From: Fructobacillus pseudoficulneus
GTDB lineage: Bacteria > Bacillota > Bacilli > Lactobacillales > Lactobacillaceae
Direction: 5' to 3'
DNA: 64,000 nucleotides
Assembly: GCF_900108455.1 (NCBI RefSeq)
Contig: NZ_FNWS01000003.1
Location: 101,997-165,996, forward strand
Of the stretch, positions 52,139-61,083 are shown piece after piece; position 1 is the stretch's first letter, and each line of letters starts with the position of its first letter. The position numbers were made by a program, and so were the translations under genes. Under the pieces are notes generated by a model, which saw only the letters and a program-made list of their open reading frames with translations, did no database searches and was not told the origin of the DNA.

Positions 52139-52321
52139 TGATTTTCCTCTCTAGGAAATGTCGCTGCTAAAAAAGCAGCAACATTTTGTCTAACGGCAAA
52201 AGTGACTGTGTGGTACCGGCATTCAATGTCAACGTACACTCTACTTTAACAATAACAAAAAAATTATCCCTTGTCTAAATTTTTCGATTTTTATGGTTAT
52301 TATTCGTTAATTTATGAAAAG

Positions 52322-52348
52322 AAAAAACAGCCTTTTGCGCTGTTTTTA
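52322..52348 (-). terminator. terminator of the second nuclease gene
   Basis: ACAGC / GCTGT stem around GCAAAAG with T-run on the minus strand, nine bases beyond the stop. Confidence 0.8.
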
Positions 52349-52356
52349 GACAATTA

Positions 52357-53295
52357 TTATCGCTTTGATACGGTATTTGTTGCACGCCCGGTCGCGTAAT
52401 CAATGTTTGCATTTGGTGATGAATTATCTAAAATCACCTTCGTAATGCCATTGCCATCAACGAATTCCTTGCTAGAACCAAGCTTAATGGCAATCTGCTG
52501 CCCATTACTATCAAGGCCAACATAAGCCAATTGCACCTGACGTGGGATCAGTTCACTCCCTTGGTAAATTGGTGTGACCATGTAATCCAACCAATAATTT
52601 GGATGGTTGGCCAGCCATGAATCCAACCGGTTTTCATAATACAGCATCGAATCGGCGTTGTTGTCGTTCATGCCTTTGTAGTTACCGGCATTGAACCAAG
52701 CGGTTTCCGGCACCAAATTACGTGGCTCATCGTTTAGCCCACTAAATTGATAACCAACCAAATGACCCCGGTTCATCAACCAAGCTTGTTGGCTACCATC
52801 CCCATAGTAGAATTTATAGTTATGCCAACCCACCGGATTGTACTTTAGCTGTGGTGCCCGTTTAACCTTGGGTTCATCCTTATCTTGCAATTGAATATGC
52901 GAATAAGTAGCCCGACCCAGACTATCGAGGTCACCCATCACCATTTGGCGTTGACCAGTAAAGGCTAGAATTGCCGGATTAGTCTGTCCTTGATTTGCCT
53001 TTGGTGAACTACCGTCATCTTGCTTTTTCTGACTAGAACTTGAAGAAGTCTCAGCCTTCTTTTGACTGCTGCTCTTAGCAGAAGTTTTCGCCTTTGGCGT
53101 TTCCTTCTTTGGTTGCTGCTTACTATCACTATCAGCTGGGGCAGTCATCCCAACCAATACCAACAAAGCAATCACTGCTACCAGTAACCATTTACCGCGC
53201 TTTTGTAACTTTAATCCGGCCTTGTGACTACGTCGCCAGTCAATCACTAGCCAAATGAGTGCTGCTAAGAATAGCAGTACAAAAAAATCATTCAT
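52357..53295 (-). CDS. membrane-anchored DNA/RNA non-specific endonuclease
   Basis: A 312-residue EndA-type nuclease. Two hydrophobic N-terminal segments, one right at the start and one near residue 45, precede a Lys/Ser-rich linker. The nuclease domain carries the catalytic motif as MNRGHLVGYQFSG (close to canonical DRGH), then EPRNLVPETAWFN and the asparagine-rich GNYKGMNDNN metal-site helix. Together with 13696-14610 it makes two such nucleases in this window; this one has the more canonical active site. GGGGGAG precedes the ATG at 53295. Confidence 0.85.
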   Translation of the reverse strand: MNDFFVLLFLAALIWLVIDWRRSHKAGLKLQKRGKWLLVAVIALLVLVGMTAPADSDSKQQPKKETPKAKTSAKSSSQKKAETSSSSSQKKQDDGSSPKANQGQTNPAILAFTGQRQMVMGDLDSLGRATYSHIQLQDKDEPKVKRAPQLKYNPVGWHNYKFYYGDGSQQAWLMNRGHLVGYQFSGLNDEPRNLVPETAWFNAGNYKGMNDNNADSMLYYENRLDSWLANHPNYWLDYMVTPIYQGSELIPRQVQLAYVGLDSNGQQIAIKLGSSKEFVDGNGITKVILDNSSPNANIDYATGRATNTVSKR

Positions 53296-53514
53296 CTCTT
53301 CTCCCCCACAAACCAAACAGCCTATGTTTGGCTTTCTCTCACACTTCCAATACTTTTTCTATTTTACAGTATTTTATTCTCATTTACAGAGGCAGTTTGC
53401 AACTTTCTTCTATATAAATAACACCAACAAATTTGTATCACACAGCTGACAGGTTCGAGAAGATTGATCAGCCTTATTCCCACAAATGCTATAATCAACG
53501 AAAAGAGAAAAATG

Positions 53515-53907
53515 ATGAAATTCAACAAAACAATCCCGGAACTACCTGTTTTCAATCTTGAACAATCGAAGCAATTTTATCTGGACGTTCTCAAATTCAA
53601 AGTGGAATATGAGCGATTAGAGGAGCATTTCGTCTTTTTAAGTAAAGATGGTAACCAGGTGATGTTAGAAGAAATTCACGATAGTGGCTGGAACACCGCT
53701 GAACTAACCTATCCTCTAGGCCGCGGGATCAATTTGTCATTTGAAATTTCAGCCATTGATTCCTTCTATCAGGAAATCGTTAGCAAAGAAGTCCCGTTGT
53801 TTCGCGAGATCACCATCAGTCGATACGAAGGTGCTGACGGTTTAATCGTGCAAAAAGAATTTCTCATTCAAGACCCAAACGGCTATTTGTTGCGATTTAC
53901 AGATTAA
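53515..53907 (+). CDS. VOC/glyoxalase-fold protein (bleomycin-resistance type)
   Basis: A 131-residue single VOC-domain protein. IPELPVFNLEQSKQFYLDVL opens the first beta-alpha-beta motif, and the second half ends KEFLIQDPNGYLLRFTD, the pattern of bleomycin/fosfomycin resistance and related dioxygenase-like proteins. Tandem ATGs stand at 53512 and 53515; AAAAGAG spacing slightly favours the second. An extended -10 (TGCTATAAT) lies about 25 bases upstream. Substrate unknown; a drug-binding role is possible. It begins the accessory region. Confidence 0.75.
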   Translation: MKFNKTIPELPVFNLEQSKQFYLDVLKFKVEYERLEEHFVFLSKDGNQVMLEEIHDSGWNTAELTYPLGRGINLSFEISAIDSFYQEIVSKEVPLFREITISRYEGADGLIVQKEFLIQDPNGYLLRFTD

Positions 53908-53996
53908 AACCAACGACTGATGGCCGCTACTGCAATGCATGTCGAACCGTCCAACAGAATTTGCCGGTTCAGCAAACAAAAAGAAAAGAGGAAATT

Positions 53997-54536
53997 ATGT
54001 TTATTGGAAAAAATGTCAAACTATCTCATTACCATGAAGGCGACGGTAAAGACTTTGCCGACTGGCAATGGGATGATGCCTTTATTAATTTGCTATCAGA
54101 TGATGTCATTCACCCATTTTCAGCAGAAAATTGGGAAAAGATTTTTCGCAATTCAGCCAATGACAACGAAAATGTTGAGTTTACTGTCCGCAAAGTCGTC
54201 GATGATAGCCTCATTGGCTTTGTTAGCTTAACAAACATTAGTGTGCGCAACCACTCCTGTGAGCTCGGCATCGGCTTTCCAAAAGAAGAAGACCGCTCGA
54301 AGGGCTACGGCCAAGAAACACTATCTTTGATATTGGATTATGGTTTTAACAACCTAAACATGCATAAAATCAAGCTATCGGTTTTTCCCTTCAATACAGC
54401 TGCAGTAAAAGCCTATACCAAGGTCGGCTTCATCAAAGAAGGAACGTCAAAAAACGAAGTTTTTTATGATGGCAAATGGGTCGACTCTGATCACTATGCT
54501 ATTTTCCAAGAAGACTGGTTCGCTAGTCGGCAATAA
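53997..54536 (+). CDS. GNAT acetyltransferase (RimJ/RimL type)
   Basis: A 179-residue N-acetyltransferase. VKLSHYHEGDGKDFADWQWD at the N terminus, then the acetyl-CoA pyrophosphate loop region DRSKGYGQETLSLILDYGF and the NTAAVKAYTKVGFIKEGT motif of the RimJ/RimL subfamily. AGAGGAAATT precedes the ATG at 53997. It would acetylate a protein N terminus or small amine. Cotranscription with the VOC gene (89-base gap) and the next GNAT gene is plausible. Confidence 0.85.
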   Translation: MFIGKNVKLSHYHEGDGKDFADWQWDDAFINLLSDDVIHPFSAENWEKIFRNSANDNENVEFTVRKVVDDSLIGFVSLTNISVRNHSCELGIGFPKEEDRSKGYGQETLSLILDYGFNNLNMHKIKLSVFPFNTAAVKAYTKVGFIKEGTSKNEVFYDGKWVDSDHYAIFQEDWFASRQ

Positions 54537-54562
54537 AAAAATGAAAGTCAAGGAGATTTAAT

Positions 54563-55054
54563 ATGGCCATTACATTTGGTAAACCCAATGAAAAAGATTT
54601 AGATAAAATTATGAATATTGAAAATTCAGGTTTTTCTGAGGCTGAAGCCGCCACTAGAGAAAGTATGTTAGAAAGAATAAAAGTTATCCCGGATACCTTT
54701 ATTGTGGCTTATGATGAACAAAATGAACCCGCAGGTTATATTGTTGGCCCAGCATCAAAGGACCGGTTTATTTCAGACGAGCTATTTGAAACTTCGGTTC
54801 CAAATTTAGCTGAGGCACCCTATCAAACAGTGCTTAGTTTAGTAGTGTCACCAAACAAACAGAAAATGGGCATTGCAGGGCAACTATTGCAAGAGTTAGC
54901 TGTAGTTGCTAAGCAACAAGGTCGTCAGTTAATCACTCTAACTTGTTTAGAAAACCTGGTTCCTTTTTATCAAAGAAACGGTTATCAAGTTGATGGCATT
55001 TCCGATTCTCAGCATGCTGGTGAAACCTGGTATAACATGACTAAACGGCTTTAA
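54563..55054 (+). CDS. GNAT acetyltransferase
   Basis: A 163-residue GNAT protein. Motif A appears as LSLVVSPNKQKMGIAGQLLQEL, followed by ITLTCLENLVPFYQRNGYQV, typical of the AANAT/RimI-like group acting on small amines. AAGGAG lies 7 bases before the ATG. It starts 26 bases after the previous GNAT gene. Base composition shifts to more AT-rich from here on. Confidence 0.82.
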   Translation: MAITFGKPNEKDLDKIMNIENSGFSEAEAATRESMLERIKVIPDTFIVAYDEQNEPAGYIVGPASKDRFISDELFETSVPNLAEAPYQTVLSLVVSPNKQKMGIAGQLLQELAVVAKQQGRQLITLTCLENLVPFYQRNGYQVDGISDSQHAGETWYNMTKRL

Positions 55055-55074
55055 TTGCTATTATAATTTCATAA

Positions 55075-55117
55075 TAAAAAGGCCCACTACTGTTTATACA
55101 GATAGTGGCCTTTTTGA
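55075..55117. terminator. terminator after the GNAT genes
   Basis: AAAAAGGCC...ACTA and TAGTGGCCTTTTT form a long imperfect stem with T-runs on both strands. Confidence 0.8.
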
Positions 55118-55153
55118 TATAATTAAGAATAAATCCAAGAAAGGGGAAAACAT

Positions 55154-55348
55154 TTGTTAGATACATTTCGTAAGCATCATACTTTGGTTTTGACGGTCAT
55201 TGTATTAGTAACGGTCGCAAATATATTTATTAGCATTCATACTCATAATAAATATGAACTTTTAAGCGTTCTTGTTTGGATTTTTACAGCAATATTAGCC
55301 AGCATTAATGCCAAAGCCCAACGCTCTCAGAAAGATTCTCAGAAATGA
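55154..55348 (+). CDS. 64-residue membrane protein
   Basis: A small protein with two predicted helices (VLTVIVLVTVANIFISI and LLSVLVWIFTAILASI) and a basic C terminus. It starts with TTG, nine or ten bases after an AAAGGGG site. A TATAAT lies 40 bases upstream within the arm region of the preceding terminator. Family unknown; it could be a short membrane peptide modulating transport or stress response. Confidence 0.5.
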   Translation: MLDTFRKHHTLVLTVIVLVTVANIFISIHTHNKYELLSVLVWIFTAILASINAKAQRSQKDSQK

Positions 55349-55439
55349 ATTTTTCACAATCAGAGAATGGCACTCTAACAGCTTTCTAAGAGCGGTACCA
55401 ATTCCTTTTAGCTAAATTCACAAAACTTAATCTCACAAA

Positions 55440-55480
55440 GCGCCCACAATCCTGATACTTATCGGGTTGTGGGCTTTTAC
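55440..55480 (+). terminator. terminator after the small membrane protein gene
   Basis: GCCCACAATCC... pairs with GGGTTGTGGGC, followed by TTTTA on the plus strand. Confidence 0.78.
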
Positions 55481-55587
55481 TTTGCATAATCCATGAAATT
55501 TTTTAATATGCTTATTCCTAATAATAACAACTTAATCGTTCCCTTACTAGACTAGATATGAGACTCAAAATAAACAACCAAAAAGGC

Positions 55588-55618
55588 AGATTCCAAAAAC
55601 TGAAGCCTGCCTTTTCCT
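55588..55618 (-). terminator. terminator of the DMT gene
   Basis: AAAGGCAG and CTGCCTTT arms with a partly paired interior and T-run on the minus strand. Confidence 0.7.
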
Positions 55619-55674
55619 TTGTAAAAAAGAATTACGAACTTCATTTTACTGTCAATTTCGTCTAATAAATTTGA

Positions 55675-56565
55675 TTACGCATCTTTTCTTGAAGTTAAGC
55701 CTAGCCATATGATTGAAATAATAATGAATGCTCCACCTAAAATAAAATTAAGTGTCATTGGAACCTTAAAAAAAGGGATTGAAAAAAGAAAAACAAAGAC
55801 TGAATTCAGAGCCCGTATCAAATTCGCATTTCTGAAAGAAATGTATTTTAACCCTTCATAGAATAAATATAGACCAAGAAACCCACTCATAAAGGCAGAA
55901 CCAAATATCGATATAACTCCTGACTTAAAGTTGAATATTATCTGGTTCGAGGCTAATAATGATATTCCCAGTATTAATGAAGAAATGGACTGATTGTAAA
56001 ACAGCAAAATATTGGTTTCAACGTTTTCAATATTCTTCTTGGCCAACATATTTGTTAAAGCAAAGAAAAATGTATAAGAAATTGCTGATATTATGCCAAA
56101 ATAACTATTAAGAGAGCCATGAAAATTAGTAATTAGAATAGTACCAATAAGCGTAAAAATTATAGGCATTAAGTCCGCTTTAGAAACCTTTTCGTGCATT
56201 ATGATAATAGACAATAATAGGGCAAATATAATATAAAATCGGCCAAATAACCCAACACTTACAGGATCCAATAAAGAGACACTAACATATTGAAGTAAAA
56301 TGCTAATTGCATTTGTTATCCCTAAAAGTATGACCAATTTATTTTTAAATAAATTTGGAATTGCCTGTCTTTTTAACTTGATAACGGAGTAGGTAATAAT
56401 GGCTGAGAAAAGAGCATTTAAAAAACTAGCTTGTAAAGGAGTCAAAGTAGACATAGAAAACTTATTCAAGACAGGAGTTAATGACATAACTACAACAGAA
56501 CTTAAATTAAGCCAAATTCCTTTATTAACAGTTGCTGTCTTGACCGACTTCTCAGTTTTAATCAT
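55675..56565 (-). CDS. DMT-family transporter (EamA domains)
   Basis: A 296-residue, ten-helix exporter-type protein with two EamA halves. LSSVVVMSLTPVLNKFSMS starts the first, and NLIRALNSVFVFLFSIPFF with FILGGAFIIISIIWLGLTSR closes the second. Family members export amino acids, metabolites or drugs. GGGG lies 6 bases before the ATG at 56565. The gene is strongly AT-rich compared with the left half of the window. A decayed fragment of a Mef-like gene lies just upstream. Confidence 0.82.
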   Translation of the reverse strand: MIKTEKSVKTATVNKGIWLNLSSVVVMSLTPVLNKFSMSTLTPLQASFLNALFSAIITYSVIKLKRQAIPNLFKNKLVILLGITNAISILLQYVSVSLLDPVSVGLFGRFYIIFALLLSIIIMHEKVSKADLMPIIFTLIGTILITNFHGSLNSYFGIISAISYTFFFALTNMLAKKNIENVETNILLFYNQSISSLILGISLLASNQIIFNFKSGVISIFGSAFMSGFLGLYLFYEGLKYISFRNANLIRALNSVFVFLFSIPFFKVPMTLNFILGGAFIIISIIWLGLTSRKDA

Positions 56566-56666
56566 TTTATACCCCAATAATTTAACTTCTCAAAAGTATT
56601 CGAATATATTCATCTTAACAAAAAAGCATTTTTTAAGGAAAACAAATTATTTTTCATGAGTCGAGG

Positions 56667-56752
56667 CATCGAAATACCTTGATTTAACAGTAAACCGCCA
56701 AACCAAAATCTAATTGGAATGGAAACATAAGAAACCATTCTAGTAACGGCAA
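56667..56752 (-). pseudogene. fragment of Mef-like MFS gene (near C terminus)
   Basis: About 85 bases match 61553-61639 of the intact gene with roughly six differences. In minus-strand translation it still reads VTRMVSY, FGGLLLNQGISM. The match stops right after GISM and continues with CTCATGAAAAATAATTTG, a junction also seen beside the other fragment (59363-59536). The gap 56578-56883 holds nothing else but a terminator. Confidence 0.85.
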
Positions 56753-56768
56753 TTTCAATAATAAAAAT

Positions 56769-56804
56769 AAAAAAGCTTACGATATAATCTCATAAGCTTT
56801 TTCT
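56769..56804. terminator. terminator of the GNAT gene at 56884
   Basis: AAAAAGCTTA / TAAGCTTTTT stem around a 13-base loop with T-runs both ways. Confidence 0.7.
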
Positions 56805-56883
56805 GTTGTTTATTAACAATTCTCTTTAAATCCTGAATAATCAGAGACTGATTTTTTTACTTTCGCAAATTCACATTAGCGCC

Positions 56884-57378
56884 TTAACTAGTTATATTGA
56901 TTAGATAACGTTCTTTTATCTTGTCTTCAATGCTGTATCTAGCATCTAAAATACCATGTTTTTTTAAAATGATTTTTTTGGAATTTTCATTAGAACTATT
57001 ACAAGTCAATACAGCTTGGTGAATACCCTTTTGCCTTAATTTTTCAAGACCTAGTTCGAGTAATTGATTACCATACCCTAGTCCTCTAAAATCCGGACTA
57101 ACTCCGTAACCAATATGACCGCCTTCAATCATTAGATTTTCAGTTAAATCGTATCTAATTTGAACACTACCAACGATTACATCATTAACAAATAAAAAAA
57201 GGGTTTCTGCCGGAACGAACTTACCATCCTTATTTACCTTGTCATCTTTTAGCTTTTGAACAAAGTCGGGAAAAGTTTGATTAGTAAATGAAGATGTCGG
57301 CACCATCTTTTCCTTCCAAGAATTTTTATAATTCTTGTAAACCACTTCATCGGTTAATGCCAATTCTCTACTTTTCAT
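56884..57378 (-). CDS. GNAT acetyltransferase
   Basis: A 164-residue GNAT protein with motif A GVSPDFRGLGYGNQLLELGLEKL and the following VLTCNSSNENSKKIILKKHG segment, the form seen in small predicted acetyltransferases of Gram-positives. The N terminus holds FPDFVQKLKDDK and FLFVNDVIVGSVQIRY. GAGGGG precedes the ATG. It lies in the AT-rich island among exporters, where drug or toxin acetylation would make sense, but the substrate is unknown. Confidence 0.83.
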   Translation of the reverse strand: MKSRELALTDEVVYKNYKNSWKEKMVPTSSFTNQTFPDFVQKLKDDKVNKDGKFVPAETLFLFVNDVIVGSVQIRYDLTENLMIEGGHIGYGVSPDFRGLGYGNQLLELGLEKLRQKGIHQAVLTCNSSNENSKKIILKKHGILDARYSIEDKIKERYLINITS

Positions 57379-57422
57379 ACTTATCCCCTCTACGTTTAAT
57401 CGATTAAATTATCCTAACCATT

Positions 57423-57725
57423 TTAAATATAAAATAAAAGAACGATAAAAATCACTGTTACAATCAAACGAATCAAATGATGCTGCCAATGAAAATTCTT
57501 TAATTGCAGTCCTCGAATGATGGCTAAAACTTGGAAAGCAACTAATGAAAAAATAGATACAATGACAAATTGCAACCAAGTCAAGAAAGTGCTAATAAGT
57601 AATAAGCCAGCTGCTACATTTGTTAAGTAGTTCAATTGTTTTAACGTAGTTGTTTTATCTTGCCAAGTTGCTAATATCATCAGCAAAGCATAGATGGCAA
57701 GTAATATCCGTATAGCTAGCTCCAT
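57423..57725 (-). CDS. 100-residue membrane protein
   Basis: A small hydrophobic protein with three or four predicted helices (IRILLAIYALLMILATWQ, LTNVAAGLLLISTFLTWLQ, IVSIFSLVAFQVLAIIRGL and a C-terminal VTVIFIVLLFYI). No family is recognised. It follows the two-gene ABC system in the same direction with an 80-base gap, so it could be an accessory or immunity-like partner of it. That is only positional. Confidence 0.55.
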   Translation of the reverse strand: MELAIRILLAIYALLMILATWQDKTTTLKQLNYLTNVAAGLLLISTFLTWLQFVIVSIFSLVAFQVLAIIRGLQLKNFHWQHHLIRLIVTVIFIVLLFYI

Positions 57726-57804
57726 TGTATTTTCCTTTTTTAATTAGTAATGACAAATGTTGAAGATAGCCTATTTCATTTCTGAATACTCGTATTGACG
57801 CTAA

Positions 57805-58467
57805 TCAAGAAGCAATTTCTTTTAACACGCTTTGTAGATTTGCGCCATGATGTGTCATAAAGTCATTCATTGTTCCATCAAAATCAATAGCTTGATTAGC
57901 AATGTGTGTGATATGAGTTTTTTCGGGAACTAGCCCTTCAAATTGATGTGTTGTTAACAAAATTGTTTTGCCTTTTTCTAGTTCGTCATAAAACAATGTC
58001 ATTAATTGTTCAACATGATAAGGATCTAAATTCGCAAAAGGTTCATCAAATAGATACAACTTTCGTGGAATTTGTAGTGACGACCAAATAATAATAAAAC
58101 GCTTCTCACCACCAGATAAATTACCAAACCGAGCATTTAAATTTCTAGAAATCATTTCTGGCAAGCTACTATCATGTACCAAATCAACACCAGCCATTTC
58201 GCCGAACAATTTTAAAGTTGTTGCTACAGTTACTTCATCAATGAATCCAGCACCCTGTGTTTGATAAATAATATCTTTTTTATTTGGAAAATCTATAAAC
58301 TCTTTTGGACGATTATTATCTAGGTCAGATATTTTATCCAAAATAACAGTTTTACCAACACCGTTATTTCCAATTAAAAGGTTTAACATTTTTGGTTCAA
58401 TGTTAAAAGACGCCTCTTTTACTAGTAATCTTTCCCCTACAAAAATATCGCTTTTTTCAACTTTCAT
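57805..58467 (-). CDS. ABC transporter ATP-binding protein
   Basis: A 220-residue ATPase: Walker A IGNNGVGKTVILDK, signature FGNLSGGEKRFIIIW, Walker B LYLFDEPFANLDP and switch LLTTHQFEGL. The glutamine loop is IYQTQGAG. It has no fused membrane domain and pairs with the permease gene just upstream (9-base gap). The type resembles exporters of antibiotics or peptides (ABC-2 systems) rather than binding-protein importers. Confidence 0.88.
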   Translation of the reverse strand: MKVEKSDIFVGERLLVKEASFNIEPKMLNLLIGNNGVGKTVILDKISDLDNNRPKEFIDFPNKKDIIYQTQGAGFIDEVTVATTLKLFGEMAGVDLVHDSSLPEMISRNLNARFGNLSGGEKRFIIIWSSLQIPRKLYLFDEPFANLDPYHVEQLMTLFYDELEKGKTILLTTHQFEGLVPEKTHITHIANQAIDFDGTMNDFMTHHGANLQSVLKEIAS

Positions 58468-58476
58468 AATTACCTC

Positions 58477-59220
58477 TTATGCTCCCGTATGAATTGAAGA
58501 AACTGGTACCTTTTTCATTAAGGTAGTACCAACCAAAACAATTAGAATTGATGGTAATAGTACAGATGTAATATTAAATAAGGAAGCGTCACTGATGTGG
58601 TACAATAATCCACCTAAATCAGACGTTAACGTATACATGCTTACAGAGTTTAACAAAACCCGAAATAAAAGGTTATTGGTTTGAATTCCTGATAGAACTA
58701 AACCAACGATAATGTAAGTTGTTAAAATCATCGGAATACTTGAAAGTTTCATACGGCTAACTAAGATAATTGTTGACGCAAGCGAAACTAAAATATCCAT
58801 AAGAATTGCTGTAATGATCAACAATAAAAGAACCGAAAAATTGAATGAATTTGTGATCATCTGGAAAATAACAACAACCAAAGAAATTTGCACCACATTC
58901 GAAACTAAATTAACAAAAAAATTCGCCGTGAAAATATAAAATTTATTACCTACAATAGATGTAAAAGTTTTTAAAAAATTTTTTTCACGACTCATCAAAG
59001 TATTCATAACCCAACCATTTATAACGCCAGTAATGACCATATAACCTACAAACGGCAATAATATTGATAACTGGTTAGCTGTATGAATATGCTTTGATGT
59101 GCTGGAAAAAAAGTTCACTAATAAATAAGCCAGAGGCATAATGAATGTATAAAGGAAGTCGATTTTATTATCTAAAGCAACTTTGATTTGAAAGGCAATT
59201 AATGCCCTTATTTTCTTCAT
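58477..59220 (-). CDS. ABC-2 type transporter permease
   Basis: A 247-residue membrane protein with six predicted helices, beginning with a cytoplasmic amphipathic stretch RALIAFQIKVALDNKIDFLYT as in ABC-2 permeases, and having the REKNFLKTFTSIVGNKFYIF loop before helix 3. It forms the channel with the ATPase downstream. Substrate unknown; peptide or drug efflux is likely. GGGAG precedes the ATG, and an imperfect inverted repeat sits just upstream over the probable promoter. Confidence 0.78.
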   Translation of the reverse strand: MKKIRALIAFQIKVALDNKIDFLYTFIMPLAYLLVNFFSSTSKHIHTANQLSILLPFVGYMVITGVINGWVMNTLMSREKNFLKTFTSIVGNKFYIFTANFFVNLVSNVVQISLVVVIFQMITNSFNFSVLLLLIITAILMDILVSLASTIILVSRMKLSSIPMILTTYIIVGLVLSGIQTNNLLFRVLLNSVSMYTLTSDLGGLLYHISDASLFNITSVLLPSILIVLVGTTLMKKVPVSSIHTGA

Positions 59221-59238
59221 AATATTTCTCCCGCACCA

Positions 59239-59272
59239 TTATGATAATTATTTAATTTTATTATCATCATAA
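59239..59272. promoter_or_regulatory. inverted repeat in the ABC exporter promoter region
   Basis: TTATGATAAT (59239-59248) and ATTATCATCATAA (59260-59272) are arms of a dyad with one extra base. On the minus strand a TTTACT-16-TATTAT promoter runs into it, so a repressor bound here would block the exporter genes. Confidence 0.55.
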
Positions 59273-59362
59273 TATCACATAGTCTCTATCAGTAAAACAC
59301 CTTATAATCGTTATAAAAAACATTTTTTATACCTATTTGGAATAAACAAATTATTTTTGGTG

Positions 59363-59536
59363 AGCCAACGCCACCAAAAGATAAAGCAATTGTCGCATCT
59401 ATCAGTGGGTATCCCAATGGCTTAGTCATATAAAAAATATAGTTTACTTCAAATATATTGAGAGAAAAATTTATTATAAAGAACATCAAAGATCCACTAA
59501 AAATCACCTTTTGATGAAAACTATATTTGGCTTCCT
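59363..59536 (-). pseudogene. fragment of Mef-like MFS gene (central part)
   Basis: About 174 bases correspond to 61872-62046 of the intact gene. The remnant still translates as VIFSGSLMFFI...NYIFYMTK.LGYPLIDATIALS, then breaks off after GGVGS. It ends in CTCACCAAAAATAATTTG, like the junction beside the 56667 fragment, followed by sequence leading to the ABC permease gene. It lacks both ends and a usable start. Confidence 0.88.
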
Positions 59537-59552
59537 CGTGTTGATTAATCCT

Positions 59553-61013
59553 TTATTTTATTAATTTGTTTTGACGATCCATGATATTTAATATCAACAA
59601 GCATATAAAGAGGAAAGCGGTGAAAATAAAAATATTATGCATTGAAGTTAAAAAAATTTGAATTAACTTTTTTGATTCTTCCGGCTGATTCTGACTTATG
59701 AGCTGATTCATTAATTTAACAATGTTTGCTTTTGGAAACTCAAACTGATGTTTAGAAATAGTAAAATTAAAAATCAAACCAAAAAGTCCAGTAGCAAATG
59801 TTTGTCCTAGGGTTCTTCCTAGGGTTAACATTGACGATGCTGAACCCACGTCCTTTTCATCAACAACATGCTGTGAGATAAGTGTATTCATCGTTATGAC
59901 AATTCCAAGTACCGTTCCAGTAATAGCAGAAATAATATAAAAAATAGCTATTGGTGCATGGTTATTAATTAATGTTAAAGGCAAATAACTAATCATTAAA
60001 ATGGTGATTAAAGGAATTGCAATCCATTTAGGAGCCCATCTTTTAATTAAATAACCTACTGAGAAAGAGGAAAATAACCAGAAAATTGGACTAGGAGTAA
60101 CTGCCAAACCCGCAACGGAAGGCGCTACATGATACACAGTTTGTAGCCACATAGGAAAATACGTTTGAAAACCAATCTGAACAGCACTAAGTAATAAAGC
60201 GGTAAAAATTTGAATCAAAAACAATTGATTTTTGAAAAAATGAATTGGTATGATAGGATCTTTTGCTTTTGGTTCAATTTTTACAAATAGACCTGCCGAG
60301 AAAACTACTACAAGGAATAGTAAAGTAATCGCAATTATATTAGCATTTTGATTTGAAACAAGCTGCAGTAGAAGCAAAGCTGATACTAATAGACAACTTA
60401 AGGTCCACATTCCCTTCCAATCTAGGGATGTTTTCACCATTTGTTTAGCGTTTTCATCATAATAAAAAAGAATAATTACTAGAGATAAAAGACCTAACGG
60501 AATATTTACAAAAAATACCCAGTGCCAACTAAGTTGTTCAACTAAATATCCCCCAATAATTGGTCCTGTTAAAGCTGAAATTCCCCATGCAGTATTATTT
60601 AAACCTAAAATTTTCGATCTTTCGTCATATGTAAACAAATCAGCAATCATCGTGAAGGTAATTGGCATGATTGCTCCTGCACCTAATCCTTGAAGAGATC
60701 GAAATGCGATTAAAAAGAATATATTGGGAGACAAGCCGCAGAGGAAGGAACTAAAGGTAAACAAAACAAGTCCAGTAACAAAAACCGGCTTTCTTCCTAC
60801 TCTATCAGCTAGTTTTCCATATATCGGCGTACTCAGAGATGCGGTCAGCAAATACACAGCGAAAATCCAACTTTCGAACGCTAAACCGTTTAAGCTAGTA
60901 ACGATCGATGGTAAAGCAGTTGTAATGATGGTAGTTTCAACTGATGTCATAAAAGTAGCAATTAAAATAGCTACTAAAATTATTTTTTTCCTAAAAAAAT
61001 CGTATTGAAACAT
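59553..61013 (-). CDS. DHA2-family multidrug MFS transporter
   Basis: A 486-residue, 14-helix drug/proton antiporter of the EmrB/QacA type. The early MTSVETTIITTALPSIV segment (acidic residue in helix 1), motif A GKLADRVGRKPVF, RSLQGLGAGAIMPIT and motif C-like GPIIGGYLVEQLSWHWVFFVNIPLG are all clear. It lies 70 bases downstream of an ArsR-type regulator in the same direction, so it is probably derepressed by that protein's inducer. Confidence 0.9.
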   Translation of the reverse strand: MFQYDFFRKKIILVAILIATFMTSVETTIITTALPSIVTSLNGLAFESWIFAVYLLTASLSTPIYGKLADRVGRKPVFVTGLVLFTFSSFLCGLSPNIFFLIAFRSLQGLGAGAIMPITFTMIADLFTYDERSKILGLNNTAWGISALTGPIIGGYLVEQLSWHWVFFVNIPLGLLSLVIILFYYDENAKQMVKTSLDWKGMWTLSCLLVSALLLLQLVSNQNANIIAITLLFLVVVFSAGLFVKIEPKAKDPIIPIHFFKNQLFLIQIFTALLLSAVQIGFQTYFPMWLQTVYHVAPSVAGLAVTPSPIFWLFSSFSVGYLIKRWAPKWIAIPLITILMISYLPLTLINNHAPIAIFYIISAITGTVLGIVITMNTLISQHVVDEKDVGSASSMLTLGRTLGQTFATGLFGLIFNFTISKHQFEFPKANIVKLMNQLISQNQPEESKKLIQIFLTSMHNIFIFTAFLFICLLILNIMDRQNKLIK

Positions 61014-61083
61014 TTTTTCTCCTTTTTATTTATACTGTGGTTCGATAACAATAGAAATAAGAATGAAAATAAAAAGATTCATA

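Larger units (their letters stand above)
55349..55672. other. 324-base gap with two terminators
   Basis: No gene is apparent. It contains two converging intrinsic terminators (55440-55480 and 55588-55618) serving the small membrane gene and the DMT gene. Confidence 0.6.

Noticed and set aside
53448..53470. tRNA T-arm-like sequence CAGGTTCGAGAAG as an attachment-site remnant at the island start
   Set aside because: Only about seven bases match a T arm and no tRNA fragment or integrase accompanies it.
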